Assembly: GCA_964030785.1 (NCBI GenBank)
Contig: OZ034967.1
Coordinates: 71,292,113 to 71,356,112, forward strand
From: Siderastrea siderea
Lineage: Eukaryota > Cnidaria > Anthozoa > Scleractinia > Rhizangiidae
DNA: 64,000 bases
Reading direction: 5' to 3'
Under the pieces are notes generated by a model. The model searched no databases and was not told the DNA's origin. It saw nothing but the letters and a program-made list of their open reading frames with translations. The position numbers and the translations under genes are program-made. Shown in pieces: positions 20,781 to 32,147 of this stretch; the first letter of the stretch is position 1; each line of letters begins with the position of its first letter.

Positions 20781-21808
20781 TCTGTTGAAGATCTTGTGTA
20801 GCGGGTGGATCTTGGGGAAGCATTTGCCAACAATACACAGAAACTTTCTTCCAAGGTTGGTTTTCAGATTTGAATTCCATGGCGGGTTGTACCATGTTAT
20901 GTTTCGTTTTCGCTTTCTCTTATTTCTCGTTGTTTGTTGTGCTTCTGGGTGGTAAGTAAGCTTGTGGTCATATCCGCTTTCTTGAAGTGCTTTTTGGTAG
21001 GGAGGGATGGCTGCGTCGAAAACTTCTTTGGTAGATGAAATATTTGTTAATCTTTTGTTAATATTCAGCGGTATGTTCTTTAGTAATGCGGGGGGATGGT
21101 TACTCTGTCGGTGGACGTACAGCAATTTATTGTTAGGTTTCATGTAAGGTTTGTAGCTGCCACTTGCGAGGTCGAAGGTCACGTCTAAAAAGTCAACGAT
21201 CTTTTTGTTTGCGTCGATTGTGATTTTAAGCCCATTTGCTTTGAATGCTTTGCTGACTTCTTGCTTAATCTTTTCAATTTCTCTGGGTGTAGCTCTACAT
21301 ACGGCGATGCCGTCGTCACGGTAGAGGCCTATTTCATGTTTGAATTTAGGCGCGATGAGGGATAGCATATACGCTCCGATCAGCTCACACGTTTCTGCTC
21401 CGTCGTATGAGCCCATTGTCACGTCAAACATGCTGTCACTGTCTCTTTTTGTCCATGGAGAGTTTTGATGGTACAGGAGTGATCTTTTTGCGTGGATGAT
21501 GATTTCACGGTCTTCCTGGGTGACAGTGGTGAATTGCGAAGCGTAATTGAGGGCCTTAATTAAGAGTTCTTCGGAGATGGATGGGTAAAAGTCGCACACG
21601 TCAAATGTGATAAATGCGTGCTTTTGCTTATTTGGTATCGTTTTGAACCACTCAATTGCGTTGCTAGTGCTTCTCCAGAGATTTACTTTGGTTGCTTGGA
21701 TGACTTTTGTGTTGATATTATCTAAAATATTTTTGCTTACAATGCCGATTTCGGATTTGCTTGGGTTAAGAAGTCTGCAGGTCGGGTTGTTCTTGAAATC
21801 CGGTTTAT
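20781..21808 (-). pseudogene. Penelope-like element reverse transcriptase, N-truncated and interrupted
   Basis: Minus-strand open frame of a Penelope-type RT. Motifs in order: KPDFKNNPTCRL and NPSKSEIG near the truncated start; FDVCDFYPSISEELL (motif A, catalytic Asp); MGSYDGAETCELIGAYMLS (motif B); GLYRDDGIAVC (motif C, the YRDDG form with the catalytic Asp pair); KIVDFLDVTFDL; NKLLYVHRQSNHPPALL. It ends FNRHTL at the target duplication of the long-TIR element. The N-terminal part of RT is missing: at ~21808 the frame runs into an unrelated piece (21809-21854). The catalytic residues are intact, but the gene is split from its endonuclease (15478-16011), so it is not functional as it stands. 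Confidence 0.9.
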
Positions 21809-21854
21809 GAAACGAAACTGAACTTTCAAAACACATTTGGACTCTAAAAGACGC
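21809..21854 (+). repeat. 46-bp filler copied from the GIY-YIG coding region
   Basis: GAAACGAAACTGAACTTTCA ... AAAGACGC matches 23257-23302 in the same orientation. It joins the minus-oriented RT fragment to the plus-oriented long-TIR copy, which looks like a templated insertion at a rearrangement breakpoint. Confidence 0.8.
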
Positions 21855-22963
21855 CTGGAACAGTCCACATACTACGCAAACTTCTCTCAATAAAGTAGCA
21901 TCTTCCCAAGGGTTGGACATGGCCCAAATGTATACAAAACATGGAAGCAAAAGAATTCTCTTAATAATAAATACGAAAGGGTCCTTTGCAAACTCGTGAA
22001 CTCAATTACTCATTGGCTTGCCTTAAAATTATAGATAACACATTATGACCCTAACCCTGTTTTGCTTTTTTTTTTCTTGTAGAATGACAAAGTCATTCCT
22101 TCTCTGAGAAAACATGTATACCAACAGCTGATGCAGAAGTGCTTATAACTGTGGATGAAATAATGATTATGTAAAAACAGAAATATTAAATTAAATAATG
22201 ATTGCATTTGCCATGCAATGATACAAAAGACAAACGGGAAGAAACAATAGAAACCAACACTTTTGCTGAGAATTAAACTTATCATGAACACAAATTTGCA
22301 TGAAATGTTTTCATGAACTGTAATCTACTTCCACCTTTGTAATCCAGCACTTCAATTCCAAACTATTTCTCCTATTTTAACTTAGAGGTTTCTTTATCCC
22401 AGTTAGCTAGATACTTGATGGCAATAATTTGGTAGGAAAATATGGAGATATCATACAAATAAAAGAAGAAACGGTACCTTATTGTAAATTAGCTTAATTT
22501 ATAAAACGAACGTACCCTTTTATGTCCTTTGAAGTCCTCTTATACACGACTAAAGTGCCTGAACCCGGAGAAAATAAAAAACTTCTAGGGTAGCTTCCAA
22601 AAACATCTGTCAAGACATGACCTGGTTCTGGTCCTTGTTATTTAAGGAATTATCAAGGCATCTCTTAAGTAGTAATGACTGTAGCCGAAACAGTGACCAC
22701 AAAAGAAGCTTAAAATTTAACTTTAACAACATCTTTGACCGCCAATTTTTCCTGCTTAAGTCCTTGAAAACGTTCTTCAGAACATTTTCGAGACTAAATA
22801 CACTGTTCATCGTAGATAAAAGCAAATCGTAGCATTCGAAACATAAGCCGCCGAAAGCCGCCATATTGATTTGCTTCAAGGGCGTTTTAATGGGAAAGAC
22901 CGCGTGACACTGCGAGAACCGCGGACTCAACCTGGTTCAGGTCATTGTTATCTAAGGTCTTCC
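21854..22963 (+). repeat. third copy of the long TIR, on the inverted PLE duplicate
   Basis: Starts CCTGGAAC at the same inner boundary as the other two and ends GGTCTTCC at 22963, followed by CACACGCTC and the PLE frame. With 22964-23722 it forms a near-identical inverted duplicate of 15258-17129 (positions add to about 38984). Confidence 0.85.
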
Positions 22964-23506
22964 CACACGCTCAAGCTCAGCTACTCATGCATGCCAAACA
23001 TGAAATCCACTATCGCATCGCATAACAAAAGCATCCTCTCAAATGTCACACCAGCGCCTACTCAGCAATCACGCGATGGGTGCAACTGTAGAAAAAAGAA
23101 TGAATGTCCCCTAGAAGGCCAATGCCTCCAAACCAATGTTGTCTACCAAGCAACGGTGACAAGCGAAGCTTCCACAGAATCGTACGTAGGACTAGCAACA
23201 AACCTTAAAGAACGCTACAGAAACCACAACACATCCTTTCGGCACAGCAACAAAAGAAACGAAACTGAACTTTCAAAACACATTTGGACTCTAAAAGACG
23301 CGAAAAAAGCCTTTCAAATTAAATGGAAAGTGCTAAAAAAATGTCAACCTTACAATAATATCAGCAAGAAATGTAACCTTTGCCTCCATGAAAAGTTTAT
23401 TATTATCTGTAAAAAAGATCTTTGCAGCTTAAACAAACGTAACGAATTAGCGAGTTCATGCCCCCATAGAAACAGATTTGTACTCAAAAACCTTAAAGTA
23501 ACGTAA
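22964..23506 (+). CDS. Penelope-like GIY-YIG endonuclease part, inverted duplicate
   Basis: Almost identical protein to 15478-16011, with a few substitutions such as ATNL for ATNF and NHNT for NHNA. Same Cys cluster, VVYQATVTS, SYVGLA and C-terminal LKNLKVT. The frame is open across the junction with the TIR copy, but the upstream sequence is element DNA, so it lacks the RT half. It is the right arm of a large imperfect palindrome. Confidence 0.85.
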   Translation, partial: HTLKLSYSCMPNMKSTIASHNKSILSNVTPAPTQQSRDGCNCRKKNECPLEGQCLQTNVVYQATVTSEASTESYVGLATNLKERYRNHNTSFRHSNKRNETELSKHIWTLKDAKKAFQIKWKVLKKCQPYNNISKKCNLCLHEKFIIICKKDLCSLNKRNELASSCPHRNRFVLKNLKVT

Positions 23507-23606
23507 TCTTCACAACTGCTACCTAGCAACCACATTTTGTATATCGTATATCTTATATCTTATGTCTTATATCTTGTATTTAACCGCCAGCATTTAAATT
23601 AACGGT

Positions 23607-23680
23607 CATTCGATAAAATTGCCTGAAGAGTGTGGCCATCCATTGACTATACGAAACAGACCTGTCGCATTAAATCGATG
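23607..23680 (+). ncRNA. hammerhead ribozyme (type I-like) in Penelope-like element end
   Basis: Core CTGAAGA at 23623-23629; stem II GTGTGG (23630-23635) with CTATAC (23647-23652), including two G-U pairs; GAAA at 23653-23656; stem III of 3-4 pairs with a tiny loop; predicted cleavage after CTGTC at 23666. Stem I combines TGC/GCA next to the core with the distal helix CATTCGAT/ATCGATG, separated by an A-rich internal loop. All invariant core bases are present. It lies about 100 bp downstream of the PLE stop codon, as in ribozyme-bearing PLE terminal repeats. Confidence 0.75.
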
Positions 23681-23776
23681 AAATACTTTTGAAGCCTGGA
23701 ACCTTTTTGAATAATTTAATACTGCTCCTAAAAAGTTGAGCGCTCTCTGAAAACCGTTCCACACAAGAAATTTGAA

Positions 23777-23777
23777 G

Positions 23778-23838
<61 letters not shown>
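23777..23838. repeat. (TA)n microsatellite
   Basis: About 30 uninterrupted TA units beyond the end of the inverted PLE duplicate. Confidence 0.95.
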
Positions 23839-23842
<4 letters not shown>

Positions 23843-24424
23843 GAGAATTTTATATAACAAACGTCGCAAAGACTCTGACAATCTGCTCATGTTTAACAAG
23901 CATTATATTTTGATTTTACTGCTATGCAGTAAATATTTCCTCGTCTATGTGTAAACATTCTCAGTTCTGGGCGAATTTATACCGACGTTCAACGTTTGAG
24001 TTGAATTTGCTCTTTTCAGCAAAATAAATAACAAGCGATTAAAGAAAGAGAACCTGAGTCCTGAGTTTAACATTACGTCATCCAGTGACGCTATAGTCAA
24101 AATATTGTGTCACACAGCCACACTTTTTCGTCACGCCGGCTCGTATATCAACCGATGTGAAAATACTGAATTCGTAAAACGTTGAGTGGAGCTAATATTT
24201 GTTAACCTGGGGCGAGGGGTTGGTCAGAACGGCCGGCTAAAATGCCAATCAGGCTTTCTTTTTTTAAGCCACTTTTTAGTACAATAATTGTTGTTTATGT
24301 TAGCTGCATAAAAAATCCTTATCAAGCATGCTATCAGCTAGGGTTTCTTAAGACAATTAAGAATAAAAATACAGCTAACGACGTCTCGACTGCGCTTCGG
24401 TCATTATTATCATTAGGGATATTT
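23839..24424. other. intergenic, nothing recognised
   Basis: Spacer between the PLE complex and the tandem hairpin-ended elements. No exon-like frame. Confidence 0.4.
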
Positions 24425-25807
24425 AACAATTATTCTACGAGGGCGCGCTGGATATCGAATGATAGATAACCAACGAGGCGCGTAGCGCCGAGTTGGTTAT
24501 AATCATTTGATATCCAGCAAGCCCGAGTAGAATAATTGTTTTATTAAAAACTTAACCACTATTAAAAAAATCAAGAAAGAAAGGGAAAAATGAGAAAAGA
24601 AATTTAAACGGAACAAGAATCGCTCACATGACTGAACGAAAAAGGCGCCAAAACCTTGCGCAGTGTTGCAGCGTTTCATTGCAAAGCTGAATGAATCAAT
24701 GAAAACTGCTCGAAAGTGAACAAAGTAGCACAAGTTTTGGAAAGAAATCTTCTAATTATTGGCTCTGAAATATGGTACATGTTTGATTTTTCCTGAAACA
24801 TTGTTGTTATCATCGTTCAAAGCGGATTGAAGCTGTACAATTTCACCATATTAGCTGCTGGAGTTGAACTGAACTGAACAAGTTTGTAATTTGTTCGCAC
24901 AACGGAGCCATCATGTGCGTGTTTCATCGAACTGAAGACAGAACAAATTTGAACTTGAAGAGGTAATTTTCATGCAGCTCAGAAGCAAGATTACTGTAGT
25001 GAGGAACATTAGAAGTCACCATCATAGTTTGTTAAATGCAAAGTGCAAAATGCAGTTGTTCTCGGTTTAGAGGTTGCGGACGGAATGGTAAGCTTCAAAA
25101 CAACATTCAAACAACTGGAAAAGCGATTCAACTCCCTTTACATGGCATCCGATTTCTATCTGAGCATTTGGACCTGTTGGAACACAGAGCTACAACGAGT
25201 GCAGGTAAAACCAGTGTCAATTTGGCGTGTTAAAGGCAAAAAAAATCTCGCCCTTCCTTCCTTCTTGGTAGTTTGCGGCTGTATTTTTTTAGTACTTGTT
25301 TAGACTGCTTCATGGTTTTCGCACCGACCCGCCAGGAATGTGTGATAGTTTTTATTAAATGCTCCTGCCAATTTCACTGTGTTTTATTTTATGTCTTGTC
25401 TTGATATTTTGAAGTGGAAAGCTTTCCTGATAAAACCTACCGTGTTCAATTTCAATGATCGACGTGACGATCGATGAAAGAAATTAATTGTAAACACGAC
25501 GCTTAATGCTTAAATTTCTATTTCTGCACAGTTTCTTCAACCAATTTTGACTTGTGTTAGACGACGCTGTTGGTGATGCTTGTTGGTGACGATGTTGGAA
25601 TTTCTGCTTAATTTAAATTCGCTGCCAAGGGATTTTTCTCGTCCATTTTTCTCGTCGGGTTGCTCGCGAGGAAAAAACTTTCAGCTCACTTTGTTGTTGA
25701 GTGTTCATTGACCATATTTGTCGCAGCAGGTATATGAGCTGATAGCCTAGCTCCGTTCAGCCAATCAAAATGCTAGAAATTCAATATACCTAGTCCAGTT
25801 TTTAATA
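24425..25807 (+). mobile_element. hairpin-ended non-autonomous element, copy B
   Basis: Begins with a ~116-bp imperfect hairpin (24425-24540). Its arms, AACAATTATTCTACGAGGGC...GATAACCAAC and GTTGGTTATAATC...AGAATAATTGTT, meet at a GAGGCGCGTAGCGCC centre. It ends CCTAGTCCAGTTTTTAATAA. No transposase. It appears identical to the adjoining copy C and is about 90% or more similar to the inverted copy A (13866-15227). Confidence 0.8.
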
Positions 25808-25810
25808 ATT

Positions 25811-27193
25811 AACAATTATTCTACGAGGGCGCGCTGGATATCGAATGATAGATAACCAACGAGGCGCGTAGCGCCGAGTTGGTTATAATCATTTGATATC
25901 CAGCAAGCCCGAGTAGAATAATTGTTTTATTAAAAACTTAACCACTATTAAAAAAATCAAGAAAGAAAGGGAAAAATGAGAAAAGAAATTTAAACGGAAC
26001 AAGAATCGCTCACATGACTGAACGAAAAAGGCGCCAAAACCTTGCGCAGTGTTGCAGCGTTTCATTGCAAAGCTGAATGAATCAATGAAAACTGCTCGAA
26101 AGTGAACAAAGTAGCACAAGTTTTGGAAAGAAATCTTCTAATTATTGGCTCTGAAATATGGTACATGTTTGATTTTTCCTGAAACATTGTTGTTATCATC
26201 GTTCAAAGCGGATTGAAGCTGTACAATTTCACCATATTAGCTGCTGGAGTTGAACTGAACTGAACAAGTTTGTAATTTGTTCGCACAACGGAGCCATCAT
26301 GTGCGTGTTTCATCGAACTGAAGACAGAACAAATTTGAACTTGAAGAGGTAATTTTCATGCAGCTCAGAAGCAAGATTACTGTAGTGAGGAACATTAGAA
26401 GTCACCATCATAGTTTGTTAAATGCAAAGTGCAAAATGCAGTTGTTCTCGGTTTAGAGGTTGCGGACGGAATGGTAAGCTTCAAAACAACATTCAAACAA
26501 CTGGAAAAGCGATTCAACTCCCTTTACATGGCATCCGATTTCTATCTGAGCATTTGGACCTGTTGGAACACAGAGCTACAACGAGTGCAGGTAAAACCAG
26601 TGTCAATTTGGCGTGTTAAAGGCAAAAAAAATCTCGCCCTTCCTTCCTTCTTGGTAGTTTGCGGCTGTATTTTTTTAGTACTTGTTTAGACTGCTTCATG
26701 GTTTTCGCACCGACCCGCCAGGAATGTGTGATAGTTTTTATTAAATGCTCCTGCCAATTTCACTGTGTTTTATTTTATGTCTTGTCTTGATATTTTGAAG
26801 TGGAAAGCTTTCCTGATAAAACCTACCGTGTTCAATTTCAATGATCGACGTGACGATCGATGAAAGAAATTAATTGTAAACACGACGCTTAATGCTTAAA
26901 TTTCTATTTCTGCACAGTTTCTTCAACCAATTTTGACTTGTGTTAGACGACGCTGTTGGTGATGCTTGTTGGTGACGATGTTGGAATTTCTGCTTAATTT
27001 AAATTCGCTGCCAAGGGATTTTTCTCGTCCATTTTTCTCGTCGGGTTGCTCGCGAGGAAAAAACTTTCAGCTCACTTTGTTGTTGAGTGTTCATTGACCA
27101 TATTTGTCGCAGCAGGTATATGAGCTGATAGCCTAGCTCCGTTCAGCCAATCAAAATGCTAGAAATTCAATATACCTAGTCCAGTTTTTAATA
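25811..27193 (+). mobile_element. hairpin-ended non-autonomous element, copy C (tandem)
   Basis: Same sequence as copy B with a constant offset of 1,386 bp. I saw no difference over the full unit, and every open frame translates identically. The junction is AATAATT|AACAATT, leaving only a few bases of overlap, which fits a very recent tandem duplication or an assembly duplication. Confidence 0.85.
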
Positions 27194-27199
27194 ATATTC

Positions 27200-27370
27200 A
27201 TTATTCATTATTGATAATGACCGAAGCGGGGTCGAAACGTCGTTCGCTTTTACCCTTATCTTTTTCTTCTTACAAATGCCTTATAAAAGGATCAAAGAAA
27301 CCAGCCCTCTTAAAATGTTTTACAGTTTCAATAAAACTAAACCTTGCCTACTTTGATATTGCGTTATTGG
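27200..27370 (+). repeat. Penelope-like terminal fragment with hammerhead-like remnant
   Basis: TTGATAATGACCGAAGCGGGGTCGAAACGTCG has a stem II (GACC/GGTC) followed by GAAACGTC, as in PLE-associated hammerheads. The CUGANGA box is altered (ATAATGA in place of CTGATGA), so it should be inactive. The sequence downstream (TTATAAAAGGATCAAAGAAA) looks like further repeat, but its family is uncertain. Confidence 0.45.
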
Positions 27371-28146
27371 GTTTACTTATCTAAACTCCATTATTGACAT
27401 GAACTTTCTCCTTAATGGTCTCTTTATATTACTCACAGTTAGCAGCAGCTGGGAGAAAATCTTTGAAGGCCCAGACAATCCTTTGTTTGGCGATCATTCC
27501 CCTTCCCACAGCAAGAGGTAGTCGATCAAGTGATCTTTAATGTTACTGAGGTTGCCCTCGAGTCACAACTGCCTTGAGCTTACAAACTAGCTCGTATTTA
27601 TCTCAAAAATTGAATGACTAATTGCATTACACAAGTTTGGCAGTAAAACAATTAACTCTGTTATGCACAAAAATGAAATGAAATCAGCTGCTTGAGATGA
27701 GTTTCTTTTTGTTTACTTGAGTAAAAATTTATCTTCCTTCAATTATTTTCAAGACTGGATGCCGATAGAGAAATATAATTCACTGAAGAGTAACTCTTTT
27801 AGTAGAGCCATCCAACGACTGAAAGAAATTGCTGTTTGCGGTCCAGGAAACATACTTAATTCGCCTGAGACCTGTTTAGTTAGGAACAAAGAACCAAAAG
27901 GTGCGAAGGCTCGTGAACATAACCCAGATTTTCTTACCCGAGCCTTATTATTATACAAGACTCGACTAAACGTGTTTTCTTTTTCGCATTTCGCGAACCT
28001 TGTCTCTTTCTTAGTTCTTGATCAACTGCATATCAGGGAAGTTTGTCCAGTGTAGGCCTGGGTATATACAAAGTTTGTTACGATATTGTTTGATTGAGAT
28101 AAACTGTACGACGCACTATAATACTTTAATTTTGCTCCCTGTACTT
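27371..28146. other. intergenic, nothing recognised
   Basis: No exon with a recognisable product. One open frame of 112 codons (27717-28055, plus) has no protein features I trust. Confidence 0.4.
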
Positions 28147-28177
28147 AACGTGGGCTCGTTTTTCAGAGCCCACGTTA
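28146..28177. other. perfect 12-bp-stem hairpin
   Basis: TAACGTGGGCTC, loop GTTTTTCA, then GAGCCCACGTTA. It sits just upstream of the CRE/YY1 promoter-like region at 28205-28331. Confidence 0.7.
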
Positions 28178-28204
28178 CCCGACTGCTGGTCTCGTTGTTC
28201 AATT

Positions 28205-28331
28205 TGACGTCACGGACAAGCGGCCAGGTTGCTAAGTACGATTCAAAATGGCGGCGCGCTGTGTCGAATTTTGGCACTCTTTAGAGAGGAATTTCAGTGG
28301 GATCAGATGCACTTTAGAAGCTAAAACCACG
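28205..28331 (+). promoter_or_regulatory. CRE plus YY1/translation-initiator element; possible first exon
   Basis: A perfect cAMP-response element TGACGTCA lies at 28205-28212. The YY1-type AAAATGGCGGC at 28245-28255 supplies an ATG in good Kozak context (28248). The frame MAARCVEFWHSLERNFSG then IRCTLEAKTT runs 84 nt to ACG|GTCAGT, an acceptable donor, or to a stop six codons later. This looks like the promoter and first coding exon of a plus-strand gene, but I found no second exon before the minus-strand GPCR gene. Confidence 0.4.
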
Positions 28332-29111
28332 GTCAGTAACTCAACTTAGTGTTATCTTTCTATTGGCGATTTCAAAAAATACACTGTTTCTGGAGTGACC
28401 TTCTCCTTCAAAGCAACTAGGTATTTTTAGTTGTAAGAAAAACTCGAAATAAGTCTGAAATGTTTGAAACCAATGAGCACGGTAATGCCTAGAATGAACA
28501 AGGTTAGCGTAAGTCATTTGTTATGAAGCTAATGTTTATTTTTGATTTCGGCTTTCCATTCTTGGCTCTCATTGAAATTTCTTACAACAAATGAGTTTGC
28601 CGCACATGAACCAAATATTCCGATGATATTTGTTAAACCCGAGTGTCTTCAATTGTTGCTCTTTGCAGACTTTGCTTCCAATAAATGAGGATAAATATAT
28701 GTTTTTTGTGTATTTTCTCTACTTTTCGGTTAAACAACGTTACGCCTAAGAAAACCTCACGCACACACAAAACAGTCGTATAAAACCCCCACTTATCTTC
28801 TGTTGTCTTATCCAACTGAACGGGTGCTCAGTTGCAGTTTTTAAGTTTTATCATTATTTGTGGAAGTGGGAACTTAACCACAGACGTTCTTGAGCCACGG
28901 AGGGAAACCGAAAGTTGAATATTTCCTTGTTTTTAGCTCCTCACCTAAGACTGGAAAACTCTTGTTTTGGTATTTGGTGGGTCGTAGATTAGGACGTTTG
29001 GTATCCGGTCCGTCCGTGGCTCAAAAACTCCTGTGCTTAAGGTCCCTATTATAACATTATAATGCCAGGCAGGGGGTAAAGTCCGATCGCAAGAAATTCA
29101 TCAGTAAAAGA
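28332..29111. other. intergenic / 3' flank of GPCR gene 1
   Basis: Holds the 3' region of the minus-strand GPCR. An imperfect inverted repeat spans about 28888-29030 (CTTGAGCCACGGAGGGAAAC at the left, CCGTCCGTGGCTCAAAAA at the right). Confidence 0.4.
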
Positions 29112-32095
29112 TCACTCTGTGGCATTTGGTTCTGCTGCATCGGTTGGCTGCGTGGTGATGTTGATCATCTTAATGTCTTGTGGTTCTTTTGCAACATTAA
29201 CCCTTGGTGCAGATGAACGTAAGTTGCAGCATATCATTCCCTTCATCTTCTCTCTGAACTTTTGGCTTATCAGAGCATATGCAAACGGATTCACAGCAGA
29301 ATTAAACATGACCATTGTGTGAGCAATTGGAATCGCAAGAGGACTGAGCTTGTGGGAAGTGAAGATTTCCAAGATGTGGAGTATTATGTCAGTACCCCAG
29401 CAGATTACAAAGATGGTGCTGACAGTCATAACCATCAGGGTGACTCGCTTACGTACCTTCAGCACACCCTGCGTACAGAGATATACGATTAGAGTATATA
29501 ATAGGTGAGAGCTAAGGATCTGAACGCTAAAAAGGCACCTAATATTAAAGCACTTCTTGAACCTTCTTGATTTTATAACCTGGCGCCTTAAAGAGGTCAG
29601 GCCTATCCCAGAATTCTCTAGTTCTGATTGATACCAAATAGTCTGTACATGATAGTGGCGGTAGTTACAACAACTGTCCTGTTCGAAGAAGGGGTTGTTT
29701 CGTGATTTCCTAGAGTTAGTGTAGTCGCTAAAGAACAGGCGAACGCTACTTATATGACAATTTTATTTCCACATCAAATTCACCGTAAGACACATCGTAG
29801 CAGGAAACAAATCACAAGCAACGGTTCTGAAAATGCAAAGAAGGAGTGAATCTTATGGATAACAGGGAAAGAAAACGCGACAAGAAAAGCGAAAACTAAC
29901 GCAAGGAAAATACAGAAATTCTAATAGAAAATGACACAAACCTTATCGGTGGATTTTCCGGGAGTCCATGCAAACGACACGCTGTACATGCGAACTAATC
30001 ACAGAATGCCAAAAAAACTACTAAATTAGCGTTTCACATGAATTCTGCGCGCCCTCGTGAGAATATGAAACAATTAGAGGAAATTAGCATAACGAGCTAA
30101 CATTCCGGCCCCGAAAGGCACACGGTATAATTTGAAATTAGCACAATGCGTTATTAGTTAGACATAAAATGCATTCTGTGTGAAATCAACTTTTTTGGTT
30201 TGAAACAAGGTGCGCCGTTAATCTGAATACATATTTTGAAAAAAATTCCATGCCACACACAAGCCACTACAAAAACTGTGGATTTCAGTGATAACCATCA
30301 CCTGTTGTTGATATGTGAGCTCATTATCATCGTTGCGCTTGAACCACAAGATGTATACTACTCTGGAGTACAACCCAGCCATCAGCGTTGAGGAAATAAA
30401 AACGAAGGCAAGCCAGTACAAACTGTAAGCCTTGAGTAACTCCTCCGACCATGCGTAAATGCAGGAATTGTCATCGACTTCCTTGCGAAATTCTGGGAAA
30501 TTGAGAATCACAGAGAGGACCCAAGAAACATAAATGATCGCCTAGAAAAAACAACGAGAACAACAATGAGAACAACTTGTGTTAACCTTGTGAAGTTAAT
30601 TGTTATTTGCACCTTGATTTTAAATACAAAGAAAGACACTTTTGTATAAGGGAAAAGTTAGGAAGTGCAGACACGTAAAATGGATAAGCAACATCAATGG
30701 AGCAAAGGGTGGATTGCAATTGGGAAATAAACACAGGAGCTTTTCCCTTAAACCTTACATGATTAAGTGCTTTGTAGTAGTAGCTAGTTTCAATCTTGTC
30801 AAGACACCGCCCCCCCCCCCCCCCCCCCCTCTGAAGGCCCTCACCGATATTTGTGATATTAGTGACGGGTAGGTTCAAAAGCCTTTTTTAAGTTTAAGAT
30901 TAACAATTTGGGCCTTCTTGTCGGTTAGAAATTCTATGTTTGACTTATTTTGGGCAGAAAGATTTTGGGGGGCCATTTTTTAGGGCTGATAAAGAGTGCA
31001 CTTACCTCATGCAAAGGGACTTTTTAAGGTTACGTTCTGGACCATTGACCTTTTTTGGGGTATAATTATTTGGCCTAAGTCGCACCTACCTGTCAGTAAA
31101 ATACCTTGGTAGCCCCCCTCCGGGCCCGGAGCTCACCGGTAGATAGTAAATGTTGCCCTGACACACAGCAAAACTGCACATTTCCTTTATTTGCCCCCTC
31201 CCTTATTTCCTGATGTCGCCCAATGGTTTGGACATGGTTGGGTGGTAAGGCGACATTGGGAAGGTGTTAGGGGAATAGGGAACAGGCACGGCCAACGTGC
31301 ATGCAACGCGAAATATTGCTCGTGCACCAGAAGGTTTCTCAACCACTGTTGTAACTGATTGAAACAATAAGCTTTAGGCATGGACTTTTGAGTTCTTGTG
31401 GCCTTTAAATTGGTTATGTGAGAAGGGACTCGCGCCTACGGGGTATATATAAAACGTGTGTTTTTGCGATGCAAAATATAATGAAGCAATAACTGATAAA
31501 CCTTAACTTAATTTATGGGTGGGTAGAGAGAGCCACAAACTCAGATGGTCAAAATTCAAATGGACAAGGTTCAGTGTACCGGGTATTGTCTAATATGGAG
31601 CTGAAGTTGGAAGCGGCCATGTTTGTCAGTGGAGCGGCCTATAAACGGCTTGCATTGGCAAGCATTGGCGTCGAGGATGAAATCAATGTGAGCTAATCTT
31701 GAAAAAGATATGGGAAAGAGTGAAGCCAAGAACGATGAAAACCAACGCCCTTAAGATTTCAGATACCTGATGCAAAACACAAATGCACCGCATTCCTGAC
31801 GTTTACTTTCTAAGACGAAAAAATTTTACCGTATTCGCAGTTTTCCAGTCTTTCCTCTGACAAACGTTTTTCAGTTGGTGTAAGCGTGCATCATTTCTCG
31901 TTTATGGATTGTCTTCCTGTCTAGGAATCCTCGCAATATTTGTGATTGACTATCTATCTTATTGTAACTAGTTTTTATTGTAATGTTTAGTGGAGGGCCT
32001 CTAGTTTAATAGCGCTTCTATTACGAGCCACCCTCTTTAAATAAAGATGTTACTTACTTATTACTTACTTACTTACTTACTTACACCTTACTTAG

Positions 32096-32147
<52 letters not shown>

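Noticed and set aside
24503..26689. Repeated open frames of 65-86 codons in the tandem elements
   Set aside because: Identical in both copies because the whole unit is duplicated. No transposase or other protein motif, and frames overlap each other.
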